A stretch of DNA of 64,000 nucleotides from CAVVZJ01 sp963752755 (GTDB taxonomy: Bacteria; Planctomycetota; Planctomycetia; Isosphaerales; Isosphaeraceae). The translations under genes were made by a program, and so were the position numbers. Shown here piece after piece: positions 34,136 to 44,015 of this stretch. Numbering within the stretch: the stretch's first letter is position 1; the number at the start of each line of letters is the position of its first letter. The stretch spans positions 62,001-126,000 of the forward strand of contig CAVVZJ010000015.1 in NCBI GenBank assembly GCA_963752755.1. The letters are read 5' to 3'. The notes beneath the pieces are model-generated. The model saw only the letters and a list, made by a program, of their open reading frames with translations, did no database searches and was not told the origin of the DNA.

Positions 34136-36000
34136 CCCGGTGCCGGCTCTTCCCAGAGGACCCGGGCCGCGAACACGGCACCCTTCGCCCCCCGGCGGCG
34201 AGCCCCGTCGTCCCAGACGCCCTCGGCCACGGTGACCCATGACTCGCGGTCGGTGATGGCCGCCGCGCCGAAGTTCCCCGAGCTCGGCGCCGCGCTCGGG
34301 GACGAGCACCCGCTCGGTGGCGCGGATCACGCGGAGCCGCTCGGGATCGACCTGGGCGATGAAGAGCGGGGCGCGGTGGCGCAGGATGTGGTCGTTGCCG
34401 GCGCCGCGGCGGGTGTAGACGAGGAAGAGGCCGCGTGCGTGGGTCAGCCAGTGTTGCTGCGTGTTGTAGCTCCCCAGGTCCCCGCCGTCGTCGAACGTCC
34501 ACGGCTTCACGGGGCGGAAGTGCAGGCCGTCGTCGCCCGCGGTGACGTAGCCCTTGAGGTCGTTGCGGACCGTCAGGAAGTAGCGACCGCCGTGGCAAAC
34601 GAGCGACGGCTCGTAGAGCCCGCGCGCGACGTCGAGGGCGAGGACGTCGCCGTGCCCGCGATACGTCAGCGCGTCGCCGTCGAACGTGCAGCGGGCGACC
34701 GTGACGCGGTAGGGGACGTCGGCCGACTTCGCGACGTAGAACGGAAGGAGCACCGAGCCGTCGGCTTCGACGACGAACTGGCGCAGGCGCTGCGGGCGAA
34801 ATTGAAGGACTCGGCGGCCGGCATCTCGACCCGCCGCCAGGGCGTCCAGCGGCCCGCCTTCGGGTCGAACACCGCGTAGGCCGTCTGGTGGGAGCGGGGG
34901 CGGTCCTCGAGCTGCTCGCCCTTCGCGCTGTAGCGGACCTGGGCGCCCACGGCCAGGACCTTCCCCGAGCGCGAGTGAAACATGGGAGTGACGTCGGCCA
35001 CCGCCACGTCCACCCCGCCCGGCTCGCGGGCCCAGTCCAGCTCGGCCACGGGCCGGGGGCCGGCCCAGGTCCGCCCCATGTCGATGCTGCTCAGAACGCT
35101 CAGGCCCGAATAGTGGTCCGACGTCCTCAGGTGCTTCTGGAGCGTGATGAGGACCTCGGGGTCGCGCTGACCGGCGACGCTCGGGATGGCGGTCGCCCTC
35201 GGGTGGTACAAGAGGAACTGGCCGTCGTCGTGCTCGAGGATCGTCCGGAGCTCGGTCGTGAACCGGACGGGCGTGGGCGAGGGCCCGAGGCCGGCTCGGA
35301 GTGCCGGCCCCAGGGCCTCGGCGAGCTCGCGGTGGCCCCGAGAATTTGGATGGCAGCCGTCGGTCGTCCAGTCGTCCAGGTCCTGGCCGTCCGCCCGGGC
35401 CTCGGTCCAGCGGGCGAAATGGTCCACCAGCGGGACTCGGCACTCGGCGGCGACCTCGCGGCACGCCTCCATGTAGGGCGCGAGCCGGAGGTTGGGGTTC
35501 TCGCCGAGGCCGTTGACCGGGGCGTCGTCGGACCAGCGAGGCTCGGTCATCAGGACCGGCTCGATGCCCCGGAGGAGAATGCCGGCGACGATCGCCCGGA
35601 GGTTGGCCCTGTATTCCTCCCGCGAGATCCGGCTCGCCGACGACCCCGGGTCGACGAAGCTGTCGTTCGTCCCGTACATCACGGTGACGACCCGCGGCCG
35701 GAGTTCGCCCACGGCGTCGAGCCGCTCGAGGGCCTGGTCGGTCCGCTCGCCGCCGACGCCGAGGTTGACCACCTCGGCGTCGATCCCGTCGGCCCTCAGG
35801 GCGCGCTCCGCCAGAGACGCGAACGTCTCCTCGGGACGGACGCCCGGTCGCACCCCCTTCGTGATCGAGTCCCCGAGGGCGACCACGCGAACGGCCCGAT
35901 CCTTGGGACCGTCGGCCGGCACGGCAGGTGCGTGACTGCTCAGCCCCAGGATGACGAAAAGAGATAAGAGTCCGGCCCCCGGTGTCGAGAAACGCGCCAT
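34136..36000 (-). pseudogene. SGNH/GDSL hydrolase fused to a sialidase-like propeller, two frameshifts
   Basis: Exported bifunctional-looking protein of about 620 residues. The start at 36000 gives a signal peptide (LLSLFVILGLSSHAPAVPAD). The SGNH esterase domain spans about 40-225: VVALGDSITKG with the nucleophile Ser, VVNLGVGGERTD, VVTVMYGTNDSFV and TDGCHPNSRGHRELAEAL with the Asp-His pair. The second part (about 240-620) resembles BNR/sialidase-type propellers (EVLITLQKHLRTSDHYSGLS and SIDMGRTWAGPRP, an Asp-box-like motif). Frames break near 34805 (SFNF) and 34285 and end at RVLWEEPAPGPD. A deacetylase-plus-binding or glycosidase role on complex glycans is inferred only. Confidence 0.7.
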
Positions 36001-36308
36001 CGTTCACCCTCGCTCCCTGCGTCCGTTCGAGGCCCGCGATCTCACACTCGCCAGAGCCCTGGACGTCCGCAGTCGCGCCAGGCGGGCCCGATTCGCGTCT
36101 CGCGCCTTGGATAGGTTAACCGGGACCGGCGAGGCAATCGAGCGACTCGGGACCTGCGCCAGACGAGGTTGGGCGGTGGTCTGCGGGCCATGGCGCCCCC
36201 CTCGAGCCGCCGGGCGGGGCGTACGATCGATAGGGCCCTCCTGGTCGAGCGACCGCCCTGGTAGATCAGGGCGCCGTCGCTTTTCTCCCAAACCCGGAGC
36301 GTTCGCCC
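36001..36308. other. Intergenic, divergent promoter region
   Basis: Lies between the divergent SGNH-hydrolase and ceramidase-like genes. No clear promoter motif or gene was seen. Confidence 0.4.
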
Positions 36309-37735
36309 ATGCCTCGCGGAACAGCCCGGAGACGCTCAACCCCGTGGCCCGATCGGTGGACGGCCCGGACAGCGTGGTCGTCCCTCGTCTTCGCGGTCCT
36401 CGCGGCCGGGATGCTGTCGGCCCGGGCCGACGCCGAAGACGCGACCTGGAAGGCCGGGGTGGCCCGGACCGTGATCACGCCGCAGACAGGCGTCTGGCTC
36501 GCCGGCTACGGCACGAAGCGTGCCCCCGAAGGAAAGTTGCACGAGCTCTGGGCGAAGGCCCTCGCGATGGAGGACGCCCAGGGTCGCGCGCGGTGCTCGT
36601 CACGAGCGACTTCCAGGGCGTCCCCAAGGGGGTGAGCGACCGGGTCTTCGCCAGGCTCCGGGCCGAGCGGGGACTCGAGCGGCACCAGGTCATGCTGACG
36701 TTCTCGCACAACCACTGCGGCCCCCGACTCGGGGACGACCTGGTCGATTACTACCCGGTCGAGGCCGAGCAGGTCGCCCTGGTGGGCGCGTACACCGACC
36801 TCATGGTGGAGAGGCTGGTCCGGCTCGTCGGCGAGTCGCTCGCGACGCTCGCCCCGGTGCGTTTACGGGCCGGCGAGGGCCGGGCAACCTTCGCCGTGAA
36901 CCGCCGCAACAACCGGGAGGCCGAGGTCCCCACGCTCATCGAGCAGGGCAAGCCGCTCGCCGGGCCGGTAGACCACGCGGTGCCGGTGCTCACCGTCACG
37001 CGGCCCGACGGCCGCCTGTCGGCCGTGCTCTTCGGCTACGCCTGCCACCCGACGACGCTCAACTTCAACACCTGGTGCGGCGACTACCCGGGCTTCGCCC
37101 AGCACGAGCTCGAGCAGGCCCACCCGGAGGCCGTGGCGCTGTTCGTGTACACCTGCGGGGGCGACCAGAACCCGCTGCCCCGCCGCACCGTCGCGCTCTG
37201 TCGCCGTTACGGCCACATGCTCGCCACGGCGGTCGAGGACGCGCTGCGAGCGCCCTTGCGACCGGTCCGGCCGGAGCTGCGGACCGCCTTCGATCACGTC
37301 GAGTTGCCCTACCTGAAGGTCGCCACGCGCGACGACCTGGCGTCGAGGGTAGGCGACGGCAACCCGATCCTCGCCCGCTGGGCCGCTCGCATGCTCCGCA
37401 AGCTGGACGCCGGCGAGGCGTTCGCGCCGTCGTACCCGTATCCTGTCCACGCCTGGCGGCTCGGCGGCGACACGATCGTCGTCGGCCTGGGCGCCGAGGC
37501 GGTCGTCGATTACGCGCTCCGCTTCAAGCGCGAGTACGGGCCCGGCACGTGGGTCTGCGGGTATGTGGACGACATTATCGCCTACATCCCCTCCCGGCGG
37601 GTCTGGGAGGAGGGCGGCTACGAGGGCGGCTCGTACCTCTACGAGTATGGCCGGCCTGCGTTTCGCTGGGCGGGCGACATCGAGGACCGGATCGCCGCGA
37701 CGGTCGACAGGCTGGTGAAGTGGGTCCGCGAGTAG
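36309..37735 (+). pseudogene. Neutral/alkaline ceramidase-like secreted enzyme, one frameshift
   Basis: About 475 residues with the N-terminal domain of neutral ceramidases, metalloamidases that hydrolyse N-acyl linkages. The signal peptide is SSLVFAVLAAGMLSARADAE; the family opening WKAGVARTVITPQTGVWLAG follows. After a frameshift near 36595, the rest reads VLVTSDFQGVPKGVSDRVFA, then MLTFSHNHCGPRLGDD (a zinc-ligand His region), VLFGYACHPTTLNFNTWCGD and FVYTCGGDQNPLPRR. No C-terminal beta-sandwich of full ceramidases is seen, as is usual for planctomycete homologues. The natural substrate is unknown. Confidence 0.75.
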
Positions 37736-38217
37736 CCCGGCAACGGGTCCGCGCCAACTCCGCGCCCGCGTCACGTCCGACCCCCATGGGACGGCCTGGG
37801 AATCCGGATGCCCGTCGATCACAGAGAACGGCCAGGGCCACGCACCCCGGCACCGATTTGCACAATTTGGCAGGGGTTGACGCCCGCCCCGCACGCCCTT
37901 GCGCGGCTTGGAGTTCGACGTCGGCCCGTTCAATCGGGCTCAGGACCCGGGGCGCATCGCAGATATCCTTCTCGGGGACCCGCTTACGAAGGACTGACCC
38001 ACCTGTTTGCCCCTCAGAGACGATCTACCTTAACTCGCGTGCTCTCAACTCGCAGATGAAAACCTGGTTCGACGGGATCGCCCGGGCCCGGATTTTTACT
38101 GTACATTCGTTGACTTGCAGCCGATAAATGGATCCAATCCCCGGAGAGGGGGGCTTCTCGGGGCGAAAAAGTCTGCCCCGCCTTCACGCTCACCGGCGGT
38201 AAGTGAGGAATGCGAAG
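37736..38217. other. Intergenic, nothing recognised
   Basis: No gene, hairpin terminator or repeat was identified. GTGAGGA at 38203-38209 is the ribosome-binding region of the next gene. Confidence 0.4.
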
Positions 38218-38712
38218 ATGACCAAGATGATCACCTGCCTGTGGTTCGACCGGGGTAAGGCCCGCGAGGCGGCCGAGTTCTACGCGAGCGTGTTCCCCGA
38301 TAGCCACGTCGGGAAGGCCCACGCCTCCGCCGCGGACAATCAGTCAACGAAAGAGGGCGAGGAGCTCATCGTCGAGTTCACCCTCCTGGGCCAGGCGTAC
38401 ATCGGCCTGAATGGCGGGCCGAATTTCAAGCCGAACGAGGCGGTCAGCTTCATGGTCCTGACCGAGAACCAGGAGGAGACCGACCGCTACTGGGACGCCA
38501 TCGTCGGCAACGGCGGCCAGGAGAGCGCCTGCGGCTGGTGCACGGATCGCTGGGGCTTCTCCTGGCAGATCACGCCGCGCGTGCTGCTCGAGGCGACGAC
38601 CGACCCGGATCGCGCCGCCGCGAAGCGGGCCATGGAAGCCATGATGACGATGAGGAAGATCGACATCGCGACGATCGAGGCCGCGCGCCGGGGCGAAGGC
38701 CGAGGGGGCTGA
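38218..38712 (+). CDS. VOC-superfamily protein (PhnB / 3-dmu-9_3-mt type)
   Basis: Intact protein of about 164 residues. GTG at 38203 is in frame, but the ATG at 38218 is preferred because GAGGA lies 9 bases before it. MITCLWFDRGKAREAAEFYA, FTLLGQAYIGLNGGPNFKPN and WGFSWQITPRVLLEATTD are typical of the glyoxalase-fold family annotated as 3-demethylubiquinone-9 3-methyltransferase-like, which are mostly of unknown function. The next gene (DoxX) is about 140 bases downstream in the same direction, and this pair with a RibD-like protein is common in stress-type clusters. Confidence 0.85.
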   Translation: MTKMITCLWFDRGKAREAAEFYASVFPDSHVGKAHASAADNQSTKEGEELIVEFTLLGQAYIGLNGGPNFKPNEAVSFMVLTENQEETDRYWDAIVGNGGQESACGWCTDRWGFSWQITPRVLLEATTDPDRAAAKRAMEAMMTMRKIDIATIEAARRGEGRGG

Positions 38713-38855
38713 CGCGGAGGCGTTCAAGATGCTCGGAGCGGCCGCAGTCGCTCACGATGCGAAGCAGGCCAGGTTGAATCGTGACGAAGCACGGAGCGGA
38801 GGCAGCAAGCCGCCCTGCTGCGTTTTCTGGAACGGACGAATGAGGTGCAATCACG

Positions 38856-39242
38856 ATGATGACGGATGCGATCCCGAAATGGCAGCGCGTGACCGGTTGG
38901 GTGCTCTCCGGCATCCTCTCCCTGGTGTTCCTGCCCAGCGCCTTCTTCAAGGTCGCGCAACCCAAGGGCTTCATCGTGGAGTGGTCCAAGACCTATCCCG
39001 CCGGCTCTGCCCTGCCGCTCGGGGTCATCGAGTTGACGCTGTTTGTCCTCTACCTCGTCCCGAGGACCCGCTACCTCGGCGGACTCCTCATGCTCGCCTA
39101 CCTGGGCGGCGCTGTGGCGACCCACGTCCACGCCAACGACGGGATGTTTTTTGTGCCGGTCATCGTCGGCGTCGTCGCGTGGCTCGGTCTGTATCTGCGC
39201 GACCGCAAGCTCCGCGCCCTCGTGCCGCTCGTGGCCGAGTGA
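38856..39242 (+). CDS. DoxX-family small membrane protein
   Basis: Intact 128 residues with four predicted membrane helices (VTGWVLSGILSLVFLPSAFF, LGVIELTLFVLYLV, LGGLLMLAYLGGAVATHV, VPVIVGVVAWLGLYLRD). KVAQPKGF and RTRYLGGLL are common in DoxX-like proteins. The ribosome-binding site GAGGTG lies about 10 bases upstream. The role is unknown; it sits between VOC and RibD-like genes. Confidence 0.8.
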   Translation: MMTDAIPKWQRVTGWVLSGILSLVFLPSAFFKVAQPKGFIVEWSKTYPAGSALPLGVIELTLFVLYLVPRTRYLGGLLMLAYLGGAVATHVHANDGMFFVPVIVGVVAWLGLYLRDRKLRALVPLVAE

Positions 39243-39354
39243 GCAATCGAGCGTCCGGGTGAGGCAGACAGCATCGATCATCTCTGCCGCTAAATCGAGA
39301 TCCGGTTCGGGGTCGGAACCGAGCGGCCAAAACCCCGACAGACGGAGGCTCGTA

Positions 39355-39600
39355 ATGAGGAAGATCAGGATCTTCGCACACCTCTCGCTGGACGGCGTGA
39401 TCTCTCCCGGCGGACCGAACGAAGACAGCGACTACGCGCATGGCGGATGGACGGCACCCTATCGAACTCCGGCCGGGGGAGCGCTCGTCGCCGAGGCGCA
39501 GGGCAAGGGCTTCGACTTGCTGCTCGGCCGCCGCACCTACGATCTTTGGGCCGGCGCCGAGCATGTCGGTTTCGAGGGTGAAGGGGCAGACCTCTCCGTG
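39355..39600 (+). pseudogene. RibD/dihydrofolate-reductase-like protein, C-terminally truncated
   Basis: The start has GGAGG 7 bases upstream. The N-terminal about 80 residues (IRIFAHLSLDGVISPGGPNE, then HGGWTAPYRTPAGGALVAEA and FDLLLGRRTYDLWAG) match the RibD C-terminal/DHFR-fold family, normally about 190 residues. Homology stops near 39595, where the sequence runs into the 3' end of the oppositely oriented gene, so about 100 residues have been lost by deletion at this junction. Confidence 0.75.
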
Positions 39601-39608
39601 GTTGCGGA

Positions 39609-40822
39609 TCACGACGCGGTCGGCAGGTCGACCTCGTGGAGGGCGCCCTCGGCCAGAACGACGAGGGCCGTGCCCGGCGCCAGTCCCGCCGAGAGGGCGG
39701 TGATCGAGGGCTCGAACTGGGCGACGACCGCCTGCGTGCCGGCGTCGGTGCGGAGGTCGAGCAGGGTCCCGCGAAAGAGGGTCGCCAGGTAGCGGGAGGG
39801 GCCCAGGGCGAGCAGAGGGGTCACCTCGGTCTGCGCGCCGGCGAAGTCGAAGCGGAAGCGGTGCGGCAGGCTCGGGACCTCGTGCTCTCGATCGTAGAAG
39901 GTGAGGTTGGTCTCGAGATAGCCGAGGACGTCGAGCCGGCGGGGCTCGGAGCCGGGCCGGACGAGGTGCAGGACGGCGACCGGGAGCGGATCGCCTTCGC
40001 GCGGCATGCGAGTGATCGGGACGAATCCCTCCCACTCGCTCGCGAACATCAGGCAGGCGGCCTCTCCATTGTGCGGGTTGGCGCAGAGGCCGCCGATGAC
40101 CGGCGAGTAGGGGGTCTCCTTCAGGCGGAGGAGCGTCTCGGGCGGGCCGGGCGGGCGGCCGTCGGCGTCGAGCGTCAGGGCGAGCAGGCGGTTGCCGTCG
40201 CGGTTGTCCGGGTCCAGCGCGGCGAGGTAGAGCCGGCGACGGGCCGGGTCGTAGTCCATCGCGACGACCCCCGGGCCGACGTCCCGCCCGTCCTCGTTCG
40301 TGTACGCCAGGCGGGTCGGCCCGCGGCGGTCGTGGCCCGGGAGCCCGTAGGCGACGAGGGCCGACCCCTCCTCGTCGAACGTCTCGATCAGGACGGATCG
40401 GTCGTCGACGCCGAGGGGCGCGACGATGGAGCCGGTATAAACGGACTCGGGGTCCGCGTGGACCGTGGCGACGGCCCGCGAGTCGGGATCGACCTCGACG
40501 AGCGCGGAGATGTTGTCGTCCCCCGAGAAGCCCTGAGCCCTCAGATAGAGCCGCCCTCCGACGAACGCGGCGCGGATCGCTAGCGGAATTCCGAACCCTG
40601 GCCCCGGAATTCCCCCCAGGCCAACGCGGCGCGGATGTCGGGCGGGGGACCGGCGCCCAGGCCCTCGAGCGCCGAGCGGACGAGTCCGGTGAGCGCCTCG
40701 TCCGGCCCCTCGGCGGAGATCGCGGCGGCATCCCCAAAGGAGGTGCAGGCCACGGCCAGTCCCCGCCCCGGGTCGAGGGCGATCGTCACCACCTCTCCCT
40801 TCAGGTCGGCGAGCTTCGTCAT
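39609..40822 (-). pseudogene. Probable beta-propeller protein of unknown function, one frameshift
   Basis: About 400 residues; not recognised by family. The start at 40822 (MTKLADLKGEVVTIALDPGR) and the main body (IRAAFVGGRLYLRAQGFSGD, then AYTNEDGRDVGPGVVAMDYD and NPHNGEAACLMFASEWEGFV) join across a frameshift near 40600. Repeated beta-strand-like units of about 45 residues suggest a propeller. There is no signal peptide. Its 3' end abuts the truncated RibD-like gene, so part of the C-terminus could also be lost. Confidence 0.5.
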
Positions 40823-41102
40823 GACGGCAGTTCCCCCGACGCCGGCCCGGCGCCGACCTCGAACGATACTGCGGGCCGCGGCGCGCGGAAGGCCCTTGTG
40901 GTGACTCAGCCGGTCGCATCCGTGCGTGCGAACCGGGATAATACTCCCGGGTGATCCAAGGCGTAAGGGCGTCGCGGCGTGGAGGTCTTCGAAGGCCGGG
41001 GGGGACGATCCGCCGGTTGTGTGGAGGTGGAGGGGGCCGACCTTCCCGATTGCGCCGCGCCCGATGCTCCTGGTCCGGCGGCGGGCCGGAGATTGTAAAG
41101 GC

Positions 41103-42103
41103 TCAGCCGAGTTCAGAGCATTTCGCTGGCAGAGGTGGTAGCTGGCCGGTTCGCAGGTGAATGCGCACGGCCTCCAGGACTGCGGAGATGGGGTTGTGAC
41201 CGCGCTGCTTGAGTGTGCGGAAGACACTCATGAGGACCGCCTGCGTCTCCGCACCGTCCTCGCTGCCATTGGCGTAACGGTTCTTGCGGATCAGGACCGC
41301 CGGGCGGATCTCCCGCTCGCCGTGATTGTTGTCCGAGGGCACCTCCGGATGGTCCAGGAACGTGAACAACTCCACTCGGTGACGCTTCAAGGCTTCACCA
41401 GCCGTCGCGCGTGCCGTTGCTCCCACGGCTGTGCCAGCAGTTCGTCCAATCGCTGCTGCAGGCGTCGCCGCCGCGACGCGAACCGCTCTGCCGGCCACTC
41501 GCGTCGCCGCTTGCTCAGCCGCAGCGCATCCCGGATCAGTCGCTTCAACGGCTTCCGGAACGCTGGCCAGTCCCCCTCGGGCTTGTGATAGTGCTGGGTC
41601 CGCTTCAGGTCGCGCAGCAGATGGGGCAGGCACTTCTGCTTCCGCGCAGACGACCGCGTTGTAGGCCGACCAGAAGTCGGTCACCAGGACCCCGGCGAAC
41701 CCCTTCTTGAAGAATCGCTTCAGCGCCGGCGAGCCGCGACTGCGATCGATCATGTAGTAGGTCAGGTCCCCGGTGGTGAAACACCACAGCCAGTGCGACC
41801 GGCCGTCGACCCGCCAGCCGGTCTCGTCCGCGTGCAGCACCGCGCTGTCCAGCGCCTGGGACTGGATCTCCAGGTCCCAGGCCCGGAGGATCTCGCGGAG
41901 TCGTCGCCACATCTGCACCAGGCCGCCGGAGGAGAGCTTGAAGTGCAGGTGGAAGTTGAAGACGTCGACGATCTGCGACAGCGTGACGCCCAGCAGGTAG
42001 TGCAGCCAGGCCGACAGCGCCACCACCCGCAGCCCGATGGACGAGCCCGGCAAGGCATCGGTGACCACCGGCTCGACGGTATCGCGGCACTGCGGGCACC
42101 AGG
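41103..42103 (-). pseudogene. IS66-family (single-ORF type) transposase, N-terminally truncated
   Basis: Retains a zinc-finger start (CPQCRDTVEPVV), LGVTLSQIVDVFNFHLHFKL, ADETGWRVDGRSHWLWCFTT, VLVTDFWSAYNAV and VPSDNNHGEREIRPAVLIRK with the catalytic Glu, then GHNPISAVLEAVRIHL. Between about 41640 and 41395 the open frame reads Ala-rich nonsense, while the adjacent frame reads CLPHLLRDLKRTQHYHKPEG, then WPAFRKPLKRLIRDALRLSK: two compensating indels. The N-terminus is cut at 42104 by the IS4-family/intron element. Confidence 0.82.
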
Positions 42104-42623
42104 CAATAGTGTCCGGGATTCCTGTTTCGGAGGGGGTCCCCTTGTTGGGTCATCCGCAAGCACGACGAATTGAAGGGGCTGGTGGTCGTCTCCTGTCGTT
42201 TCGTGGGCGAGCGCGGCGCTTGCAGCGGCGCGACCTCGGCCGCAGAGCGCGGACTGGCCTGGATCGCTCACTTCGGTCTTTCGGTACGCTTCCGCGCGAC
42301 ACGATCACGCTGCATCTTGCACTGTCGTTCCCGTTCCCGAAGGATCGGCATGACCTCCTCCAGCGTCGCCGATCCGTTCGCCACCATCCCCATCATGAGG
42401 AACAGATATTTGCTGGGACGATGGCCCATGTGAAGATACATCAGCGTCACGCCGATCACGGTCACGTAGAAGTTCAGCAGCACACCCTCGCGGTTGTGGC
42501 TGATCAGGTGGTCGGTAGGGTCGAGGACTGGCGCGCGCACGGTAGGGTCCGGTGGCTCCTCCATCGCTTTCGCTGTGGGCCTCAGTCCGGCTCCCATGGT
42601 CACGTCTCCAGCCCCCGCCACGT

Positions 42624-42657
42624 CAAACCCGGCGTGCGGTTCTCCCGCACCGGGCTT
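42624..42657 (-). ncRNA. Group II intron domain V hairpin
   Basis: On the minus strand it reads AGCCCGGTGCGGGAGAACCG then CACGCCGGGTTT: a long stem with an AGAA-type tetraloop and a two-base bulge, as in the catalytic domain V. It lies about 110 bases before the 3' splice site, leaving room for domain VI. Confidence 0.75.
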
Positions 42658-42722
42658 TCCTGTCCGCTTCGCGTCAAGGGTTATGGGACCTATCACGTCG
42701 GGGACGCTTTCGGCTGCGGCGC

Positions 42723-44015
42723 CTACCAACGGACCCGGTAACCGTCGAACAGCCCGAGTCCCTCGTACAGCCACCGTCTACTCCACCTCCGCCAACCGAA
42801 GCCCCGGCGTTGTCGGGCACGCATCAGGGGCCGCCTCATCTTCTTCTCTACCCAGTCGCGAATGAAACCGAAGCAGCGGCTCGAATGGCCCACCGCGAAG
42901 TAGTTCACCCAGCCCCGAAGGATCGGGTTGATCAGTGCGATCACCCGGCCCACCGGCTCGGATTGATAGCGTCGGAAGATCTCCTTGAGCTTTCGCAGCA
43001 GCGTCGTCCGCGTCTTCAGCTTGGGCGTGTACTGCGCCCGCCACACCCCGCCGAGGCTGCGGATGCGGCGGAACTCGAAGCCCAGGAACCCGAAGCTCTC
43101 CCCCTTCGCCAGGTCGACCACCCGGCTCTTCTCCTCGTTGACCTCCACGCCGAGCTTGGCCAACTCCTCGCGGAGTCGTTTCTCGACCGCCTTCCGCAGC
43201 CAGTCATGCTGCGGGAAGGCGTCCACCAGGATCACCAGATCGTCGGCGTAGCGCGCGTACTCGACGTACGTGTACTTGCCGCGGCGGGTGACCTCCTTGG
43301 CCCGCTCCAGCATCCGGTCCACCTCGTTGAGGTAGAGGTTGCTGAGCAGCGGCGAGATCACACCGCCCTGGGGGACGCCCGCCTTCCCGGACGCCTTCAG
43401 GATCATCTTGAGCAAGCGCATCACGTCGGCGTCATCGACCCGGGCCGCCACCTTCGTCAAGAGCGGCTGGTGCCGTACGTTGTCGAAGTAGGCTTTCAGG
43501 TCGATGTCGATGACGCGTGTCTTGTCCCGGACGATCGCCTTGGCGACCCGGTGCACCGCCTCGTGAGCGGTCCGCTTCGGGCGATAGCCGAACGACCCGT
43601 CTTGGAAGTCGGCCTCGAAGACGGGCTCCAGGATGAGCTTCAGCGCACCCTGGACCACACGGTCGCGGATGGCCGGGATCGACAGGACGCGGACCTGGCC
43701 CTCGTCCTTCGGGATCGCCTGCTTCCGGTTCCGTAGGGGCTGATAGGTGCGTTGGACCAGTTCGTCCCGGAGCTGCCCGAGGAAGCCCTCCAGTCCGCCC
43801 GCCTCGATGGCCTCGAACGTGACCCCGTCGATGCCGGGGGCCCCGTTGTTCTTCTTGGCCAGTCGGTAGGCCTCCCGGAGCGTCTCCATCTTGCAGACGT
43901 GGACGTACAGGCCCCAGAAACGCCAGGACGGTTCAGCCTTCGCCTTGACGTAGATCCTCCGCCTCAGGTCTTGCAGATCGATGGGCGCCTTTGTCATCTC
44001 GCCCCCGCCTCCCAT
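42723..44015 (-). CDS. ltrA: Group II intron reverse transcriptase/maturase (no endonuclease domain)
   Basis: Intact 430-residue intron-encoded protein. Reverse transcriptase blocks are NNGAPGIDGVTFEAIEAGGL, RPLRNRKQAIP-like (YQPLRNRKQAIPKDEGQVRV), FEADFQDGSFGYRPKRTAHE, VIDIDLKAYFDNVRHQPLLT, GVPQGGVISPLLSNLYLNEV and the catalytic VEYARYADDLVILVDAFPQH. The maturase X domain follows (IFRRYQSEPVGRVIALINPI, then GWVNYFAVGHSSRCFGFIRD). It ends at LGLFDGYRVRW with no HNH endonuclease domain, so mobility would rely on nicked or replicating target DNA. It would bind its own intron RNA and promote splicing. Confidence 0.93.
   Translation of the reverse strand: MGGGGEMTKAPIDLQDLRRRIYVKAKAEPSWRFWGLYVHVCKMETLREAYRLAKKNNGAPGIDGVTFEAIEAGGLEGFLGQLRDELVQRTYQPLRNRKQAIPKDEGQVRVLSIPAIRDRVVQGALKLILEPVFEADFQDGSFGYRPKRTAHEAVHRVAKAIVRDKTRVIDIDLKAYFDNVRHQPLLTKVAARVDDADVMRLLKMILKASGKAGVPQGGVISPLLSNLYLNEVDRMLERAKEVTRRGKYTYVEYARYADDLVILVDAFPQHDWLRKAVEKRLREELAKLGVEVNEEKSRVVDLAKGESFGFLGFEFRRIRSLGGVWRAQYTPKLKTRTTLLRKLKEIFRRYQSEPVGRVIALINPILRGWVNYFAVGHSSRCFGFIRDWVEKKMRRPLMRARQRRGFGWRRWSRRWLYEGLGLFDGYRVRW

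Noticed and set aside
32246..34879. 877-codon plus-strand frame
   Set aside because: It runs antisense through the FAD oxidase and the SGNH gene and shows no motif except the short DUF1501 remnant, which is reported separately.
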